Of a stretch of DNA of 64,000 nucleotides, positions 55,210-63,937 are shown in pieces. The stretch covers positions 2,046,001 to 2,110,000 of the forward strand of contig NZ_OY780958.1 in the NCBI RefSeq assembly GCF_963675985.1, read 5' to 3'. Below the pieces are notes generated by a model. The model made no database searches, was not told the DNA's origin, and saw only the letters and a program-made list of their open reading frames with translations. The translations under genes were made by a program, and so were the position numbers. The first letter of the stretch is position 1. The number at the start of each line of letters is the position of its first letter. The DNA comes from an uncultured Roseibium sp. GTDB taxonomy: Bacteria; Pseudomonadota; Alphaproteobacteria; Rhizobiales; Stappiaceae.

Positions 55210-55299
55210 GGCTGCCTCTCCGGGCAGCCCGCTCTGCCAGATCGCTAACGGCGTACAAAAAACACCTGCCCGCATCCTCCCGCCGGCAGGTGTTTTTTT
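55210..55299 (+). ncRNA. 3' UTR hairpins of the second DUF1127 gene, incl. TCCTCCC-loop terminator
   Basis: A stem-loop GGCTGCC/GGCAGCC (55210-55229) is followed by a long terminator hairpin whose arms are AAAAAACACCTGCC (55257-55270) and GGCAGGTGTTTTTT (55285-55298). The loop carries TCCTCCC at 55275-55281. It acts as terminator and could release a short anti-Shine-Dalgarno RNA. Separate transcript formation is inferred, not shown. Confidence 0.65.
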
Positions 55300-55348
55300 A
55301 TCCTGTTTGTTTCGAATCGCGGTCCGACTCACGCTCCTGGAATATGGC

Positions 55349-55981
55349 CTAGCTGGCCATCCAGACATCCAGGTTCTGAACCACGGGCTTTTCGCCATTG
55401 TCCTTCGGCCACGAATCGATGGCGAAGACCTCACCGGTCTTCTTTTCCTTCACCGTCGCCGTTGCATGCGGATAGCGGCCATCCAGGAAGAAGCCGCGCG
55501 CAACCGGTCCGCTGACCGTGTGATATTTCAGATAGCCGTGCTTCTCGGCCACCAACAGCAGGCTTGCCGTATTCGTCGCCTCGTCGATGCAATCCATCTG
55601 ACCCCGAACCCCGGCATTGTGCAGGTCCAGTCCGCCGATGTCTTTTGCGGAGCCGACCTCGGGCGCGACCCGTTTTTCATTCCAGGCCACGGCATTCGCA
55701 ATCGCCTTGCGTTCGGCTTCCGCGGAACGGCGGCCGGCGGCCAGAATGCGCTTCAGACGGCTGAGGCTCCTTTTGGAAAAATTCACCGGTGTCTTATAGG
55801 TGCAGCCGAAGCCGTGACAGACATAGGTTCGGTCGGCCCGGGGCGCCACACCGTCATGGGACGCGTACCAGGAGTTCGCCTGACTGGTCGACTGCCCGGC
55901 ACAGGCATTGAGCAACAGCAATCCTGCCAGGCCGGCCACGTTCAGAGCTTTCGTCGCGATCTTCAAGGCGTCCTCGTTCAC
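55349..55981 (-). CDS. Lipoprotein with transglutaminase-like Cys-His-Asp pattern
   Basis: About 210 residues if started at GTG 55981; the start is uncertain because no ribosome-binding site is clear and a TTG at 56035 is also in frame. The N-terminus is a lipoprotein signal ending in the lipobox LLLNAC, so the protein is probably membrane-anchored in the periplasm. A conserved-looking pair of Cys (CHGFGC) is followed by MDCIDEATNTASLLLVAEKH (Cys about 131), YPHATATVKEK (His about 171) and VFAIDSWPKD (Asp about 188). That order resembles a transglutaminase-like or papain-like active site. Its function is not known to me; family assignment is inference. Confidence 0.75.
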   Translation of the reverse strand: MNEDALKIATKALNVAGLAGLLLLNACAGQSTSQANSWYASHDGVAPRADRTYVCHGFGCTYKTPVNFSKRSLSRLKRILAAGRRSAEAERKAIANAVAWNEKRVAPEVGSAKDIGGLDLHNAGVRGQMDCIDEATNTASLLLVAEKHGYLKYHTVSGPVARGFFLDGRYPHATATVKEKKTGEVFAIDSWPKDNGEKPVVQNLDVWMAS

Positions 55982-56179
55982 GAATCGTGGGTTTGCGATT
56001 TGGAAGAGTGAACCAACGCCTTTCCGTGAGGTCAATCAAGTTCCGACCATTGCCTGATAATGCGACTGCCTGTAAAGGGAAGGAATGTTGAAAAGGCTGC
56101 CTTGCGCTGTCGCGCCCTCACCGAAACGGGTACGGATAAGGTTGCCGAGCCACCCTGAACTCTTTGAAGGTTAGACAGG

Positions 56180-57568
56180 ATGACCCCCATCCATGTGATC
56201 GGCGGCGGCCTAGCAGGTTCCGAAGCCGCCTGGCAGATTGCAGAACGCGGCATACCCGTGATCCTGCATGAGATGCGCCCGGTGCGTGGAACAGATGCTC
56301 ACAAGACCGATGGCCTGGCCGAGCTCGTGTGTTCCAACTCGTTTCGCTCCGACGATAGCGAGCAAAACGCGGTCGGCCTGCTGCATCACGAACTGCGCCG
56401 AGCCGGTTCGCTGATCATGCGCTGCGGCGATGCCCATCAGGTGCCTGCCGGCAGCGCGCTCGCCGTCGACCGGGACGGGTTTTCCGATGCTGTCACCAAA
56501 ATGCTGGAAGACCACCCGCTGGTCACCATAGAGCGGGGGGAAATCGCAGGGCTGCCGCCCGCCGACTGGGACAGCGTCATCGTGGCGACCGGCCCGCTGA
56601 CCTCCCCGGCCCTGTCGCAAGCGGTCCTGGAGAAAAGCGGCGAGGATGCGCTGGCCTTCTTCGATGCCATTGCGCCGATCGTCCATTTCGACAGCGTCGA
56701 CCTGTCGAAAGCCTGGTTCCAGTCACGCTACGACAAGGTGGGGCCCGGCGGAACGGGCAAGGACTACCTCAACTGTCCCATGGACAAGGACCAGTACGAG
56801 GCCTTCATCGACGCGCTGCTGGCCGGTGAAAAGACCGATTTCAAGGAGTGGGAGGAAAACACCCCCTATTTCGACGGCTGCCTGCCGATCGAGATCATGG
56901 CCGCTCGCGGGCGGGAAACCTTGCGCCACGGCCCCATGAAGCCGATGGGCCTGACCAACGCGCATACCCCGGACGTGAAGGCCTATGCGGTGGTTCAGCT
57001 GCGCCAGGACAACGCGCTTGGCACGCTCTACAATATGGTCGGCTTTCAGACGAAACTGAAATACGGCGCCCAGGCCGAGATCTTAAAGATGATCCCCGGG
57101 CTGGAGAACGCCCAGTTCGCCCGACTCGGCGGACTGCACCGCAACACGTTCCTGAATTCCCCGAAGGTGCTCGACGGTACGCTCCGGCTCAAGGCCGAGC
57201 CGCGTCTGCGCTTCGCCGGCCAGATCACCGGCTGCGAGGGCTATGTGGAATCGGCAAGCGTCGGCTGCATGACAGGGATTTTTGCAGCCCTTGAACGTCT
57301 GGGGCGCCCTATTACCGTACCGCCGGAAACCACCGCGATGGGCGCTCTCATCGGTCATATTACCGGCGGACATATCGCCCGCGATGACGAAGGTCCCCGC
57401 TCCTTCCAGCCGATGAACGTCAACTTCGGCCTGTTTCCGCCGGTGGAGGCACCGAAGACCGGCCCGGACGGAAAACGGTTGAAGGGCAAGGACAAGACCA
57501 GGGCGAAGAAATCCGCCATGACCCAGCGGGCCAAGGCGGATTTCGAGACATGGTTTACCGGTTTGTGA
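56180..57568 (+). CDS. trmFO: tRNA (uracil-54-C5-) methyltransferase, folate-dependent
   Basis: 462 residues. The N-terminal FAD-binding loop is HVIGGGLAGSEAAWQIAERG, followed by HEMRPVRGTDAHKTDGLAEL and the conserved Cys in LVCSNSFRSDD (C51). Other family segments: ALAVDRDGFSDAVT, KDYLNCPMDKDQYEAFIDAL, RHGPMKPMGL and VGFQTKLKYGAQAEI. It methylates U54 in the T-loop of tRNA using methylene-tetrahydrofolate and FAD, the route found in Gram-positives and alphaproteobacteria in place of S-adenosylmethionine-dependent TrmA. The C-terminus ends in a Lys-rich stretch (KRLKGKDKTRAKKSAM). It is a single gene with a convergent MscS gene downstream. Confidence 0.96.
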   Translation: MTPIHVIGGGLAGSEAAWQIAERGIPVILHEMRPVRGTDAHKTDGLAELVCSNSFRSDDSEQNAVGLLHHELRRAGSLIMRCGDAHQVPAGSALAVDRDGFSDAVTKMLEDHPLVTIERGEIAGLPPADWDSVIVATGPLTSPALSQAVLEKSGEDALAFFDAIAPIVHFDSVDLSKAWFQSRYDKVGPGGTGKDYLNCPMDKDQYEAFIDALLAGEKTDFKEWEENTPYFDGCLPIEIMAARGRETLRHGPMKPMGLTNAHTPDVKAYAVVQLRQDNALGTLYNMVGFQTKLKYGAQAEILKMIPGLENAQFARLGGLHRNTFLNSPKVLDGTLRLKAEPRLRFAGQITGCEGYVESASVGCMTGIFAALERLGRPITVPPETTAMGALIGHITGGHIARDDEGPRSFQPMNVNFGLFPPVEAPKTGPDGKRLKGKDKTRAKKSAMTQRAKADFETWFTGL

Positions 57569-57587
57569 GCGATGTCTTCAATTAGGG

Positions 57588-59537
57588 TTAGCTAGCCTGC
57601 CGCTCGCTGTCCGGTGCAGGATTGCCGGACAGGTGATCCGCGATCCAGTTCCGGCTGTCTGCTGGAAGACCGCTGTCCTGCGCAAGGTAGGTCGTCGAGG
57701 ACGGGAATGCGAAGTCCGTTCCACTCTCATGAACGATTTCCATGATCTTCATCAGGATATCTTCCTGAATTTCCAGGAACGTATCGCGTACCGAAGTCTG
57801 AATATAGGCATAGATCTCGATATCCAGGGAGAAGGCGCCGAGTTCCATCAACCGAACACGAAGCGGCTCGTCGGCGACCAATTCATGGGCCTCCAGAAAG
57901 GCGCGGATCTCCGCGATGACCCGGTTCAACTGGGCTTCGCTGGTTTCGTAGCGCAGGGTAATCCGGTGTTTCAGGAGGAACTGGTCGCGGCGGCTGTAAT
58001 TGATGATCTTGCGTTTGGCCAGATCCGCGTTCGACACGGTGATGACCGTCCGGTCGAGCGCCCTGATTCGGGTTGAGCGAATGCCGATCGTCTCGATCGT
58101 CCCGGCAAGATCATCAAACTCGCAGAATTCTCCCACCCGGACCATCCGGTCCGCGTAAAGAATGATCCCGCCAATAAGGTTTTCCAGCGTGGGCTGAGCG
58201 GCAAGAGCGACAGCCAGACCGCCGACACCGAGGCCGGCGACGACGCCGTAGACCGGGATGCCGATCTGTGTCGCTCCATACCCGATGACCAGCACCGCAA
58301 CCGCAACCCCAACCAGCCGGAAGGCGGTAACGAGCAGGCTGGAATCCAGGCTCCTGGTCGGAACGGAGGGATTCTTGATGACCCACGCAGAGATGAGTTC
58401 GACGATGCGATAGGCCAGCCACCCCGTTGCCGTCCATACGATGGCGGTGGAGATGGTTCCCACGGCGATCATCACCTGACCGGTGATGTTGACCTGTTCC
58501 TCGATCAGGTAGCGGTATGCGAGCACCGACAGAATCACGATGATCGGTATCTGCAAACCGCGCAACTTGCGCCTGGTGTCGGATAGCGGCACGGCCCGCC
58601 AGCGGCTCCACCGGTGGAACAGGATCGGGGCGCAGAGCGTGAGCACCGAAAGGAGCACCAGCGCGATCCACTGCCAATAGGCCTGGGACAGGACCTGTTG
58701 TCCAAGCCAATCCGGACCTGACCGGATCAGGTTGTACCATTTCGGCGCGACAAGATTTCCAGGGGTGTAAATGTAATAGGCATAAAGATCGTCCCCCTTG
58801 TCCTGCCTGGAGGGAAACGACTTGATCAGCTCGTAATCCTCGGGAATCCGGTCCACCGATGCCTTGGTAATCAGAAAACGACTGCCATTACCCGGCGTGT
58901 CAGTTCTCTCAAAGACGATGTCCGTCCCCGGAATTTTCCACCGCTCAGGCAGATTGCTTATCGCCTTGGAATTCAGAAAAGATCCTGCATGCGCTCCTGG
59001 AATATTCTCCATCGCCGGGAGATAGATCCGGTCGAGAATTTCCTGAAACTGGAGCACGACCTCCAGGCTTGCACTCTTGCGCGCCGTATCGGGGATGCCG
59101 TCCAAATCGAAGATTCCGGCCGCCTTTTCGAACAGCGCCCTGACGAAGGTCAGCCTGTGCTCCTGCTCGTCGGTCAGAAATCTGTTCGAGCTGTTCTGAA
59201 ATTCGGAGCGGATATTGCGCCAGATCCTATCCGCTTCGCCCATCAGAAGCAGGTAGCTTTCCAGTGCGGCGCGCGGGCTGCTGGTATCGGGTGGAGCCAA
59301 AGGGTTTTCGCGCAGATAGGTCTCGATGTCGAAACTGTCATTCCCGACGGCCTGATCAGGAACCTTCCTCATCGCCCTCATGGCAGACAATTCTGAGTCC
59401 GTATACCCGTTGGACATCGTCTGAGCCACGCACTCCGCTGTGCCCAGATAGACACCGAATACCAGCGCCAGCCCCCCCAAAAAAACTTTCAGCGAGCGAA
59501 AAACGACTTCGCCCCGACTCCGTAAACCGGCCATCAT
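57588..59537 (-). CDS. Mechanosensitive channel, MscS family
   Basis: About 649 residues from ATG 59537; a TTG at 59558 would add seven residues. A signal-like N-terminus (SLKVFLGGLALVFGVYLG) leads into a periplasmic domain of about 270 residues, then several membrane helices (about 300-440: WIALVLLSVLTLCAPIL, IPIIVILSVLAYRYLIEEQ). The pore helix and MscS beta domain follow: LGVGGLAVALAAQPTLENLI, then ADRMVRVGEFCEFDDLAG and IRSTRIRALDRTVITV. It forms a heptameric tension-gated channel relieving osmotic pressure. Larger than E. coli MscS (286 aa), so it belongs to the extended periplasmic-domain class. Confidence 0.92.
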   Translation of the reverse strand: MMAGLRSRGEVVFRSLKVFLGGLALVFGVYLGTAECVAQTMSNGYTDSELSAMRAMRKVPDQAVGNDSFDIETYLRENPLAPPDTSSPRAALESYLLLMGEADRIWRNIRSEFQNSSNRFLTDEQEHRLTFVRALFEKAAGIFDLDGIPDTARKSASLEVVLQFQEILDRIYLPAMENIPGAHAGSFLNSKAISNLPERWKIPGTDIVFERTDTPGNGSRFLITKASVDRIPEDYELIKSFPSRQDKGDDLYAYYIYTPGNLVAPKWYNLIRSGPDWLGQQVLSQAYWQWIALVLLSVLTLCAPILFHRWSRWRAVPLSDTRRKLRGLQIPIIVILSVLAYRYLIEEQVNITGQVMIAVGTISTAIVWTATGWLAYRIVELISAWVIKNPSVPTRSLDSSLLVTAFRLVGVAVAVLVIGYGATQIGIPVYGVVAGLGVGGLAVALAAQPTLENLIGGIILYADRMVRVGEFCEFDDLAGTIETIGIRSTRIRALDRTVITVSNADLAKRKIINYSRRDQFLLKHRITLRYETSEAQLNRVIAEIRAFLEAHELVADEPLRVRLMELGAFSLDIEIYAYIQTSVRDTFLEIQEDILMKIMEIVHESGTDFAFPSSTTYLAQDSGLPADSRNWIADHLSGNPAPDSERQAS

Positions 59538-59550
59538 CTCTAAAACCCCT

Positions 59551-59568
59551 GCGAACAATGTTGTTCGC
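59551..59568. promoter_or_regulatory. Perfect 18-bp palindrome upstream of the channel gene
   Basis: GCGAACAA-TG-TTGTTCGC, reading the same on both strands, lies 14 bases upstream of the ATG. Its position over the leader suits a repressor site or an mRNA hairpin. It does not match the alphaproteobacterial LexA direct repeat. Confidence 0.45.
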
Positions 59569-59652
59569 TTCCCTACTCAAATCCGGTGTAAACCCTATCA
59601 AGGAAGGCTGAATATTGGGTTACGTGCACAAAACTGGCCCGAAAAAAGCGAA

Positions 59653-60510
59653 TCAGGTAGGCAGGACGGCACCGGATTTCCGTGCGGCGCGCCACAGGAT
59701 CCATTGCCGTCGGAGCTGGGATATGCGTATCGGTTCCCGCAGGGGATCGTGGCCTGGTCCTTCCATACGCTTCAAGAAGGGCTCGACCAATGAGACCGGC
59801 AGAAATGCCGGAGCGACATGGGGCGGGATTTCCGCGACACGCTGACGAACCCGTTCCAGATGATGGCGTGCGTGGGAGCGCAATTCGGCCAGCGCGGAGC
59901 GTAATTCGTCCGTCGTCTCCCCCCTGAAGACGGTTTGCGGATCGACGCCATGGCGCTCCAGAAGGTCCTTCGGCAGATACATCTGCCCGCGTGCCGCATG
60001 CCATGGCAGAGAGCGCATCAGACCGGCAAGCGCATAGGCAACGCCGGCATGCCCCGCAACCGTCGCGGTGCCGGGATCCTCTCCGCCATTCAAAACCAGA
60101 CTGCCAAGCTGGATCAGGGCAGAAGACGTCTCGCCCGCGTAGCCTTCCAGATCATTCAGGCTCGGCATCGGATCGTCATAAAGATCGAAAATCCGCGCCT
60201 CCGTCATCGCAATCAGAGGTTCCTTCGGCAGCCCGTATTTTTCGATCGTCTCGCCCAACGCAGCAGCAACGGGGTTTGCAGAAGCCGTTCCATGCTCCAC
60301 GCCCTCCAGATAATCACGCCACCACTGCAGCCGGACCTCTCCGGGAAGCGGGTCGCTGACCATATCGCGGACCCGGCCGATTTCGGCATTGAAGGCGTAA
60401 AGCGCGAGAAGAGCCGGGCGATCCTCGGCCGCCGCAAACAATGCGGTCAGGTAGCGGTCGCGATCGGCGTCATAAACCAGATCGCGGGCATGGTCGAAAT
60501 CAGAGCTCAT
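59653..60510 (-). CDS. Squalene/phytoene synthase-like protein (NDUFAF6-like)
   Basis: 285 residues with the trans-isoprenyl-diphosphate head-to-head synthase fold: RDRYLTALFAAAEDRPALLALYAFNAE, then VRLQWWRDYLEGVEHG and the second acidic region ARIFDLYDDPMPSLNDLEGY. The DxxxD motifs of true squalene or phytoene synthases look weakened. In mitochondria the homologue NDUFAF6 is a complex I assembly factor. Here the gene follows a Mth938/NDUFAF3-like gene and secD-secF, an alphaproteobacterial gene order that mirrors the functional link of the two factors. A role in complex I assembly or in a hopanoid-type pathway is therefore possible; I favour the former. Confidence 0.85.
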   Translation of the reverse strand: MSSDFDHARDLVYDADRDRYLTALFAAAEDRPALLALYAFNAEIGRVRDMVSDPLPGEVRLQWWRDYLEGVEHGTASANPVAAALGETIEKYGLPKEPLIAMTEARIFDLYDDPMPSLNDLEGYAGETSSALIQLGSLVLNGGEDPGTATVAGHAGVAYALAGLMRSLPWHAARGQMYLPKDLLERHGVDPQTVFRGETTDELRSALAELRSHARHHLERVRQRVAEIPPHVAPAFLPVSLVEPFLKRMEGPGHDPLREPIRISQLRRQWILWRAARKSGAVLPT

Positions 60511-60537
60511 ATGGGATATATGGTCCCGGCACCGGCG

Positions 60538-60915
60538 TTAGTCCACTGCCAGAAAGGCAGCGGCAACCGCCCTGTCCTCGGACAGAAGCACATTGTAGGT
60601 TCTGACCGCCGCACCTGTCGACATGGGATCCGCCAGAATGCCGGCTTCGCGGAAAGCTACCTTCAGCTGGGCCGGCAACGGCCGCAGCTCTTTTCCGGTC
60701 CCGACCAGAAGAACCTCGATGTCCGCCTGCTCTTCGAACACCCGCTCGAAGGCATCCCGATTGAACTCGGATGTATCGGTCAGGTTCCAGCCGTAGATCC
60801 CGCTCGGCACGCACAGCAACGATCCACGATGGGACATATTCGCGAAACGGAACCCGCCATCGCCATAGGCGTCCAGCGGGGCCCGTCCCGGAAAATGCGC
60901 GTCGCGGACTTCCAT
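60538..60915 (-). CDS. Mth938-domain protein (NDUFAF3-like)
   Basis: 125 residues, single Mth938-type domain: GDGGFRFANMSHRGSLLCVP at the N-terminus, then IEVLLVGTGKELRPLPAQLK and VRTYNVLLSEDRAVAAAFLA. Family members are small globular proteins; human NDUFAF3 is a complex I assembly factor. It lies four bases after secF and 27 before the NDUFAF6-like gene, so all belong to one transcript with yajC-secD-secF probably upstream. Function in bacteria is not established. Confidence 0.9.
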   Translation of the reverse strand: MEVRDAHFPGRAPLDAYGDGGFRFANMSHRGSLLCVPSGIYGWNLTDTSEFNRDAFERVFEEQADIEVLLVGTGKELRPLPAQLKVAFREAGILADPMSTGAAVRTYNVLLSEDRAVAAAFLAVD

Positions 60916-60919
60916 CCCG

Positions 60920-61876
60920 TCAGGCAGCCGCTTCCGCGTCGGCGTCCGGCTCTTCCGCGTCCTCGCCCCCCGGCGTCTTGCCGTCGCCGCGCAGGTTGAA
61001 CAGGATCAGGAAGGGAGCAGCCAGGAAGATCGACGAATAGGTGCCGATCACGATGCCGAAGATCATGGCGAGCGTGAAGGAGCGGATCACCTCACCACCG
61101 AAGATCCACAGCGCGAACAGCGCCAGCAAGGTTGTGAACGACGTAAGTGTCGTCCGTGACAGGGTTTCGTTGATTGAACGGTCCAGCAGGTCGGTCAGCG
61201 GAATTTTCTTGTAACGCCGCAAGTTCTCGCGGATGCGGTCGTAGACCACCACCGTATCGTTGAGAGAGTAACCGATGATGGTCAATACCGCGGCGATACT
61301 GGACAGCGAGAAATCGAGCTGCAGGATCACGAAAAGGCCGACAGTGACCAGAACGTCGTTTGCCGTCGTCAGGATCGCGCCGATGGCGAACTGCCATTCG
61401 AAACGGAACCAGATGTAGACCAGGATCGCCAGGAGCGCCGCACCGACGGCCATGGCGCCTGCGCGGGCCAGTTCGCCGGAGACACGCGGACCGACCACCT
61501 CGGTACGGCGGAATTCCACATTCTGGTCTTCAAAGGCGGTCTTGATTTTGGCGACAACCGACTGCTGGGCCAATTCGCCGCCGGGCTGTTCCTCGATACG
61601 GATGAGGACTTCGTCATCGCCGCCAAACTGCTGCACCTGAACATCACCCAGGTTCAGTGTGCCGAGTTCGGAACGAATGGAAGCCACATCGGCGGGACCA
61701 TCGGTCTTGAGCTCAATGAGCGTGCCGCCCTTGAAATCGATGCCGTAATTCAGGCCAACGGTGAAGAACAACGTAATCGAGGCGATTGCGAGCAGGATAG
61801 ACAGCGGAAAACTGACTTTCCGCAGCCACATAAAGCGCAATTTGGTGTTGTCCGGAACAAGTCTGAGCAGTGCCAT
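60920..61876 (-). CDS. secF: Protein translocase subunit SecF
   Basis: 318 residues with six membrane segments. Diagnostic elements are FFTVGLNYGIDFKGGTLIEL near the N-terminus, the periplasmic P1-like domain, and YSLNDTVVVYDRIRENLRRY with LLDRSINETLSRTTLTSFTT in the second half. With SecD it uses the proton-motive force to pull proteins across the inner membrane after SecYEG-SecA. The Asp/Glu-rich C-terminus (EDAEEPDADAEAAA) is a cytoplasmic tail. It follows secD after 15 bases and precedes the Mth938-like gene after four. Confidence 0.96.
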   Translation of the reverse strand: MALLRLVPDNTKLRFMWLRKVSFPLSILLAIASITLFFTVGLNYGIDFKGGTLIELKTDGPADVASIRSELGTLNLGDVQVQQFGGDDEVLIRIEEQPGGELAQQSVVAKIKTAFEDQNVEFRRTEVVGPRVSGELARAGAMAVGAALLAILVYIWFRFEWQFAIGAILTTANDVLVTVGLFVILQLDFSLSSIAAVLTIIGYSLNDTVVVYDRIRENLRRYKKIPLTDLLDRSINETLSRTTLTSFTTLLALFALWIFGGEVIRSFTLAMIFGIVIGTYSSIFLAAPFLILFNLRGDGKTPGGEDAEEPDADAEAAA

Positions 61877-61891
61877 TTTTCTTCTCCCGGA

Positions 61892-63502
61892 TCAGATCGG
61901 CAGTTTCGACGGCCGGCGCGTCCGCACCCAGAGGGCGACGAGCAGGCGGCTGAAGGTGAAGGCGGAAAACACCGTGGTGAAGATACCGATGGCAAGCGTC
62001 ACCGCGAAGCCCTTGACCGGGCCTGAACCGAGCTGGAACAGGATCAGGGCCGCGATCAGGGTCGTGATGTTGGCGTCCATAATGGTTCCCAACGCCCGCT
62101 TGTAACCGGCATCGATCGCCGAGATGGCCGAGCGTCCTGCCCGCGCCTCCTCGCGAATACGCTCGAAGATCAGCACGTTGGCATCCACCGCCATACCGAT
62201 TGTGAGCACGATCCCGGCGATACCGGGCAGTGTCAGGGTTGCCTGAAGCATCGTCAGGGCGCCGAAGATCAGGATCACGTTCGCCCCAAGAGCGATATCC
62301 GCGATCACGCCGAAGCGGCCGTAAGCGAGGACCATGAAGATGACCACCGCGGCACCTGCAATCAGTGAAGCGAGTTTACCGGCTTCGATGGAATCGGCGC
62401 CCAGCCCCGGACCGATGGAACGTTCCTCGATGACCGTCAGCTTCGCGGGTAGCGCACCTGCCCGAAGCAGAACCGCCAGATCGTTGGCGCCTTCGACGGT
62501 GAAGTTGCCGGAAATCTGCCCGGACCCACCGGTAATCGGTTCGCGGATGACAGGGGCGGAAATCACCTCATTATCGAGAACGATGGCGAAAGGTTTGCCG
62601 ACGTTCTGCTGGGTGACGATCGAGAACTTGCGCGCACCAGCAGTATTGAAGCGGAAGTTGACCACCGGTTCGTTGGTGCGCTGGTCGAAGCTGACCTGCG
62701 CATCGACGAGATCGTCACCGCTCAGTAGCGGATTTTCCTCAAGCAGGTAGGGAATGGGCGGATCGTCGACCGAATTCAGGATGATCGTACCGACTGGCGG
62801 CCGCCCCTGCAACGCCTGCTGGGCGGACATCGAGGTGTCGACCATGTGGAAGGTAAGCTGCGCCGTCTGACCGATCAGGTCTTTCAACCGCTGAGGATCG
62901 CTTTCACCCGGCGCTTCGACGAGGATACGGTCGGATCCCTGACGCTGGATATTCGGTTCCGTGGTTCCCAGTTCATCGACACGGCGGCGGATCACTTCGA
63001 TCGACTGTTCGACGATGGACTGCATCCTGTCGGCAAGGCCTTCGTCCGTGTAGGTGAAGCGAGCCAGACCGTCGTCGGACACGGAGAGGGCAAATTCGTA
63101 TATCTGCTGACCGCCGAACAGTGAATTCACCAGCGGATTTCGCAGGCCATCAAGCCGCTTGCGCGCTTCGTCGAGCTTGGTCAGGTCGCGGATGCGAACC
63201 TGGGCACCTTCGCCCTGAACGCCCAGGCCGGTGTAACCGATGCGCGGCTGCTCGCGAAGGGCCGTCCGAATCTCGCCGACCAGCGTCTTCAGCCGCTTCT
63301 GCATGTAGTCCTGCTTGTCTATCTCGTAGAGAAGATAGGCACCGCCTTGAAGATCGAGGCCGAGAACCATCTTGTTCTTCGGTAGAAAATCGGGCCAACT
63401 CTCCAGTGTCTTGGCGGAAAAGAAGTTCGGCAGCGTCGTAATGGCGCCTAAGGCGATCACAAGAGCAATCAGCGCGATCTTCCAGCGAGCGAAGTAAAGC
63501 AT
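61892..63502 (-). CDS. secD: Protein translocase subunit SecD
   Basis: 536 residues. N-terminal membrane segment (KIALIALVIALGAITTLP) followed by KMVLGLDLQGGAYLLYEID, the SecD signature. A periplasmic head holds the P1 domain (RVDELGTTEPNIQRQGSDRI), and the C-terminal membrane domain has IGMAVDANVLIFERIREEAR and AGYKRALGTIMDANITTLIAAL. It forms the SecDF complex that assists late steps of Sec export. Its transcript begins at or upstream of yajC, 102 bases earlier. Confidence 0.97.
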   Translation of the reverse strand: MLYFARWKIALIALVIALGAITTLPNFFSAKTLESWPDFLPKNKMVLGLDLQGGAYLLYEIDKQDYMQKRLKTLVGEIRTALREQPRIGYTGLGVQGEGAQVRIRDLTKLDEARKRLDGLRNPLVNSLFGGQQIYEFALSVSDDGLARFTYTDEGLADRMQSIVEQSIEVIRRRVDELGTTEPNIQRQGSDRILVEAPGESDPQRLKDLIGQTAQLTFHMVDTSMSAQQALQGRPPVGTIILNSVDDPPIPYLLEENPLLSGDDLVDAQVSFDQRTNEPVVNFRFNTAGARKFSIVTQQNVGKPFAIVLDNEVISAPVIREPITGGSGQISGNFTVEGANDLAVLLRAGALPAKLTVIEERSIGPGLGADSIEAGKLASLIAGAAVVIFMVLAYGRFGVIADIALGANVILIFGALTMLQATLTLPGIAGIVLTIGMAVDANVLIFERIREEARAGRSAISAIDAGYKRALGTIMDANITTLIAALILFQLGSGPVKGFAVTLAIGIFTTVFSAFTFSRLLVALWVRTRRPSKLPI

Positions 63503-63595
63503 GACTTGAGCCTAAGCTGGGGCCTGTTCGAAGGCCCTATCCGGGCGACCCGGCCGAGCATCGCCGGCCGGGCAAAGGTAGACGGTGAATGAAAC

Positions 63596-63616
63596 GACGG
63601 CGCCTCAGGCGCCGTC
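63596..63616 (-). terminator. Hairpin over the yajC stop codon
   Basis: Perfect 9-bp stem GACGGCGCC / GGCGCCGTC whose three-base loop is the yajC stop codon (TGA on the minus strand), followed by GTTTCATT. It could act as a partial terminator between yajC and secD or stabilise the yajC message. A second GC stem, CCCGGCC/GGCCGGG, lies near 63560 in the same intergenic region. Confidence 0.5.
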
Positions 63617-63937
63617 CTTCGCCGGCTCCGACTTGGAACGCACTTCCTGAACCATCGAGCGGACGATGCGCACCTTCACGCCTTCGCCCAGTTCGACCTG
63701 CAGTTCGTTATCGTCGACGACCTTGGCAACCTTGCCGATCAGGCCGCCGGACGTGACGACGGTGTCGCCCCGGCGAAGGTTTGCCACCATATCCTGATGC
63801 TGCTTCATGCGCTGGCGCTGCGGGCGGATGATCAGGAAATACATGATCGCGAAGATCAGCACGAAAGGCAGCAGAGACATGAGGAAGTCCGGGCTCATGG
63901 GAGATCCGGTCTGCGCATAGGCTGGGGTGATGAACAT
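63605..63937 (-). CDS. yajC: Preprotein translocase subunit YajC
   Basis: 110 residues. A short periplasmic N-terminus is followed by one membrane segment (FLMSLLPFVLIFAIMYFLI), then the cytoplasmic SH3-like part: RPQRQRMKQHQDMVANLRRG, DTVVTSGGLIGKVAKVVDD, GVKVRIVRSMVQEV. It associates with SecDF. It is the first gene of the yajC-secD-secF cluster; its promoter should lie in the last 60 bases of the window. Confidence 0.96.
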   Translation of the reverse strand: MFITPAYAQTGSPMSPDFLMSLLPFVLIFAIMYFLIIRPQRQRMKQHQDMVANLRRGDTVVTSGGLIGKVAKVVDDNELQVELGEGVKVRIVRSMVQEVRSKSEPAKDGA

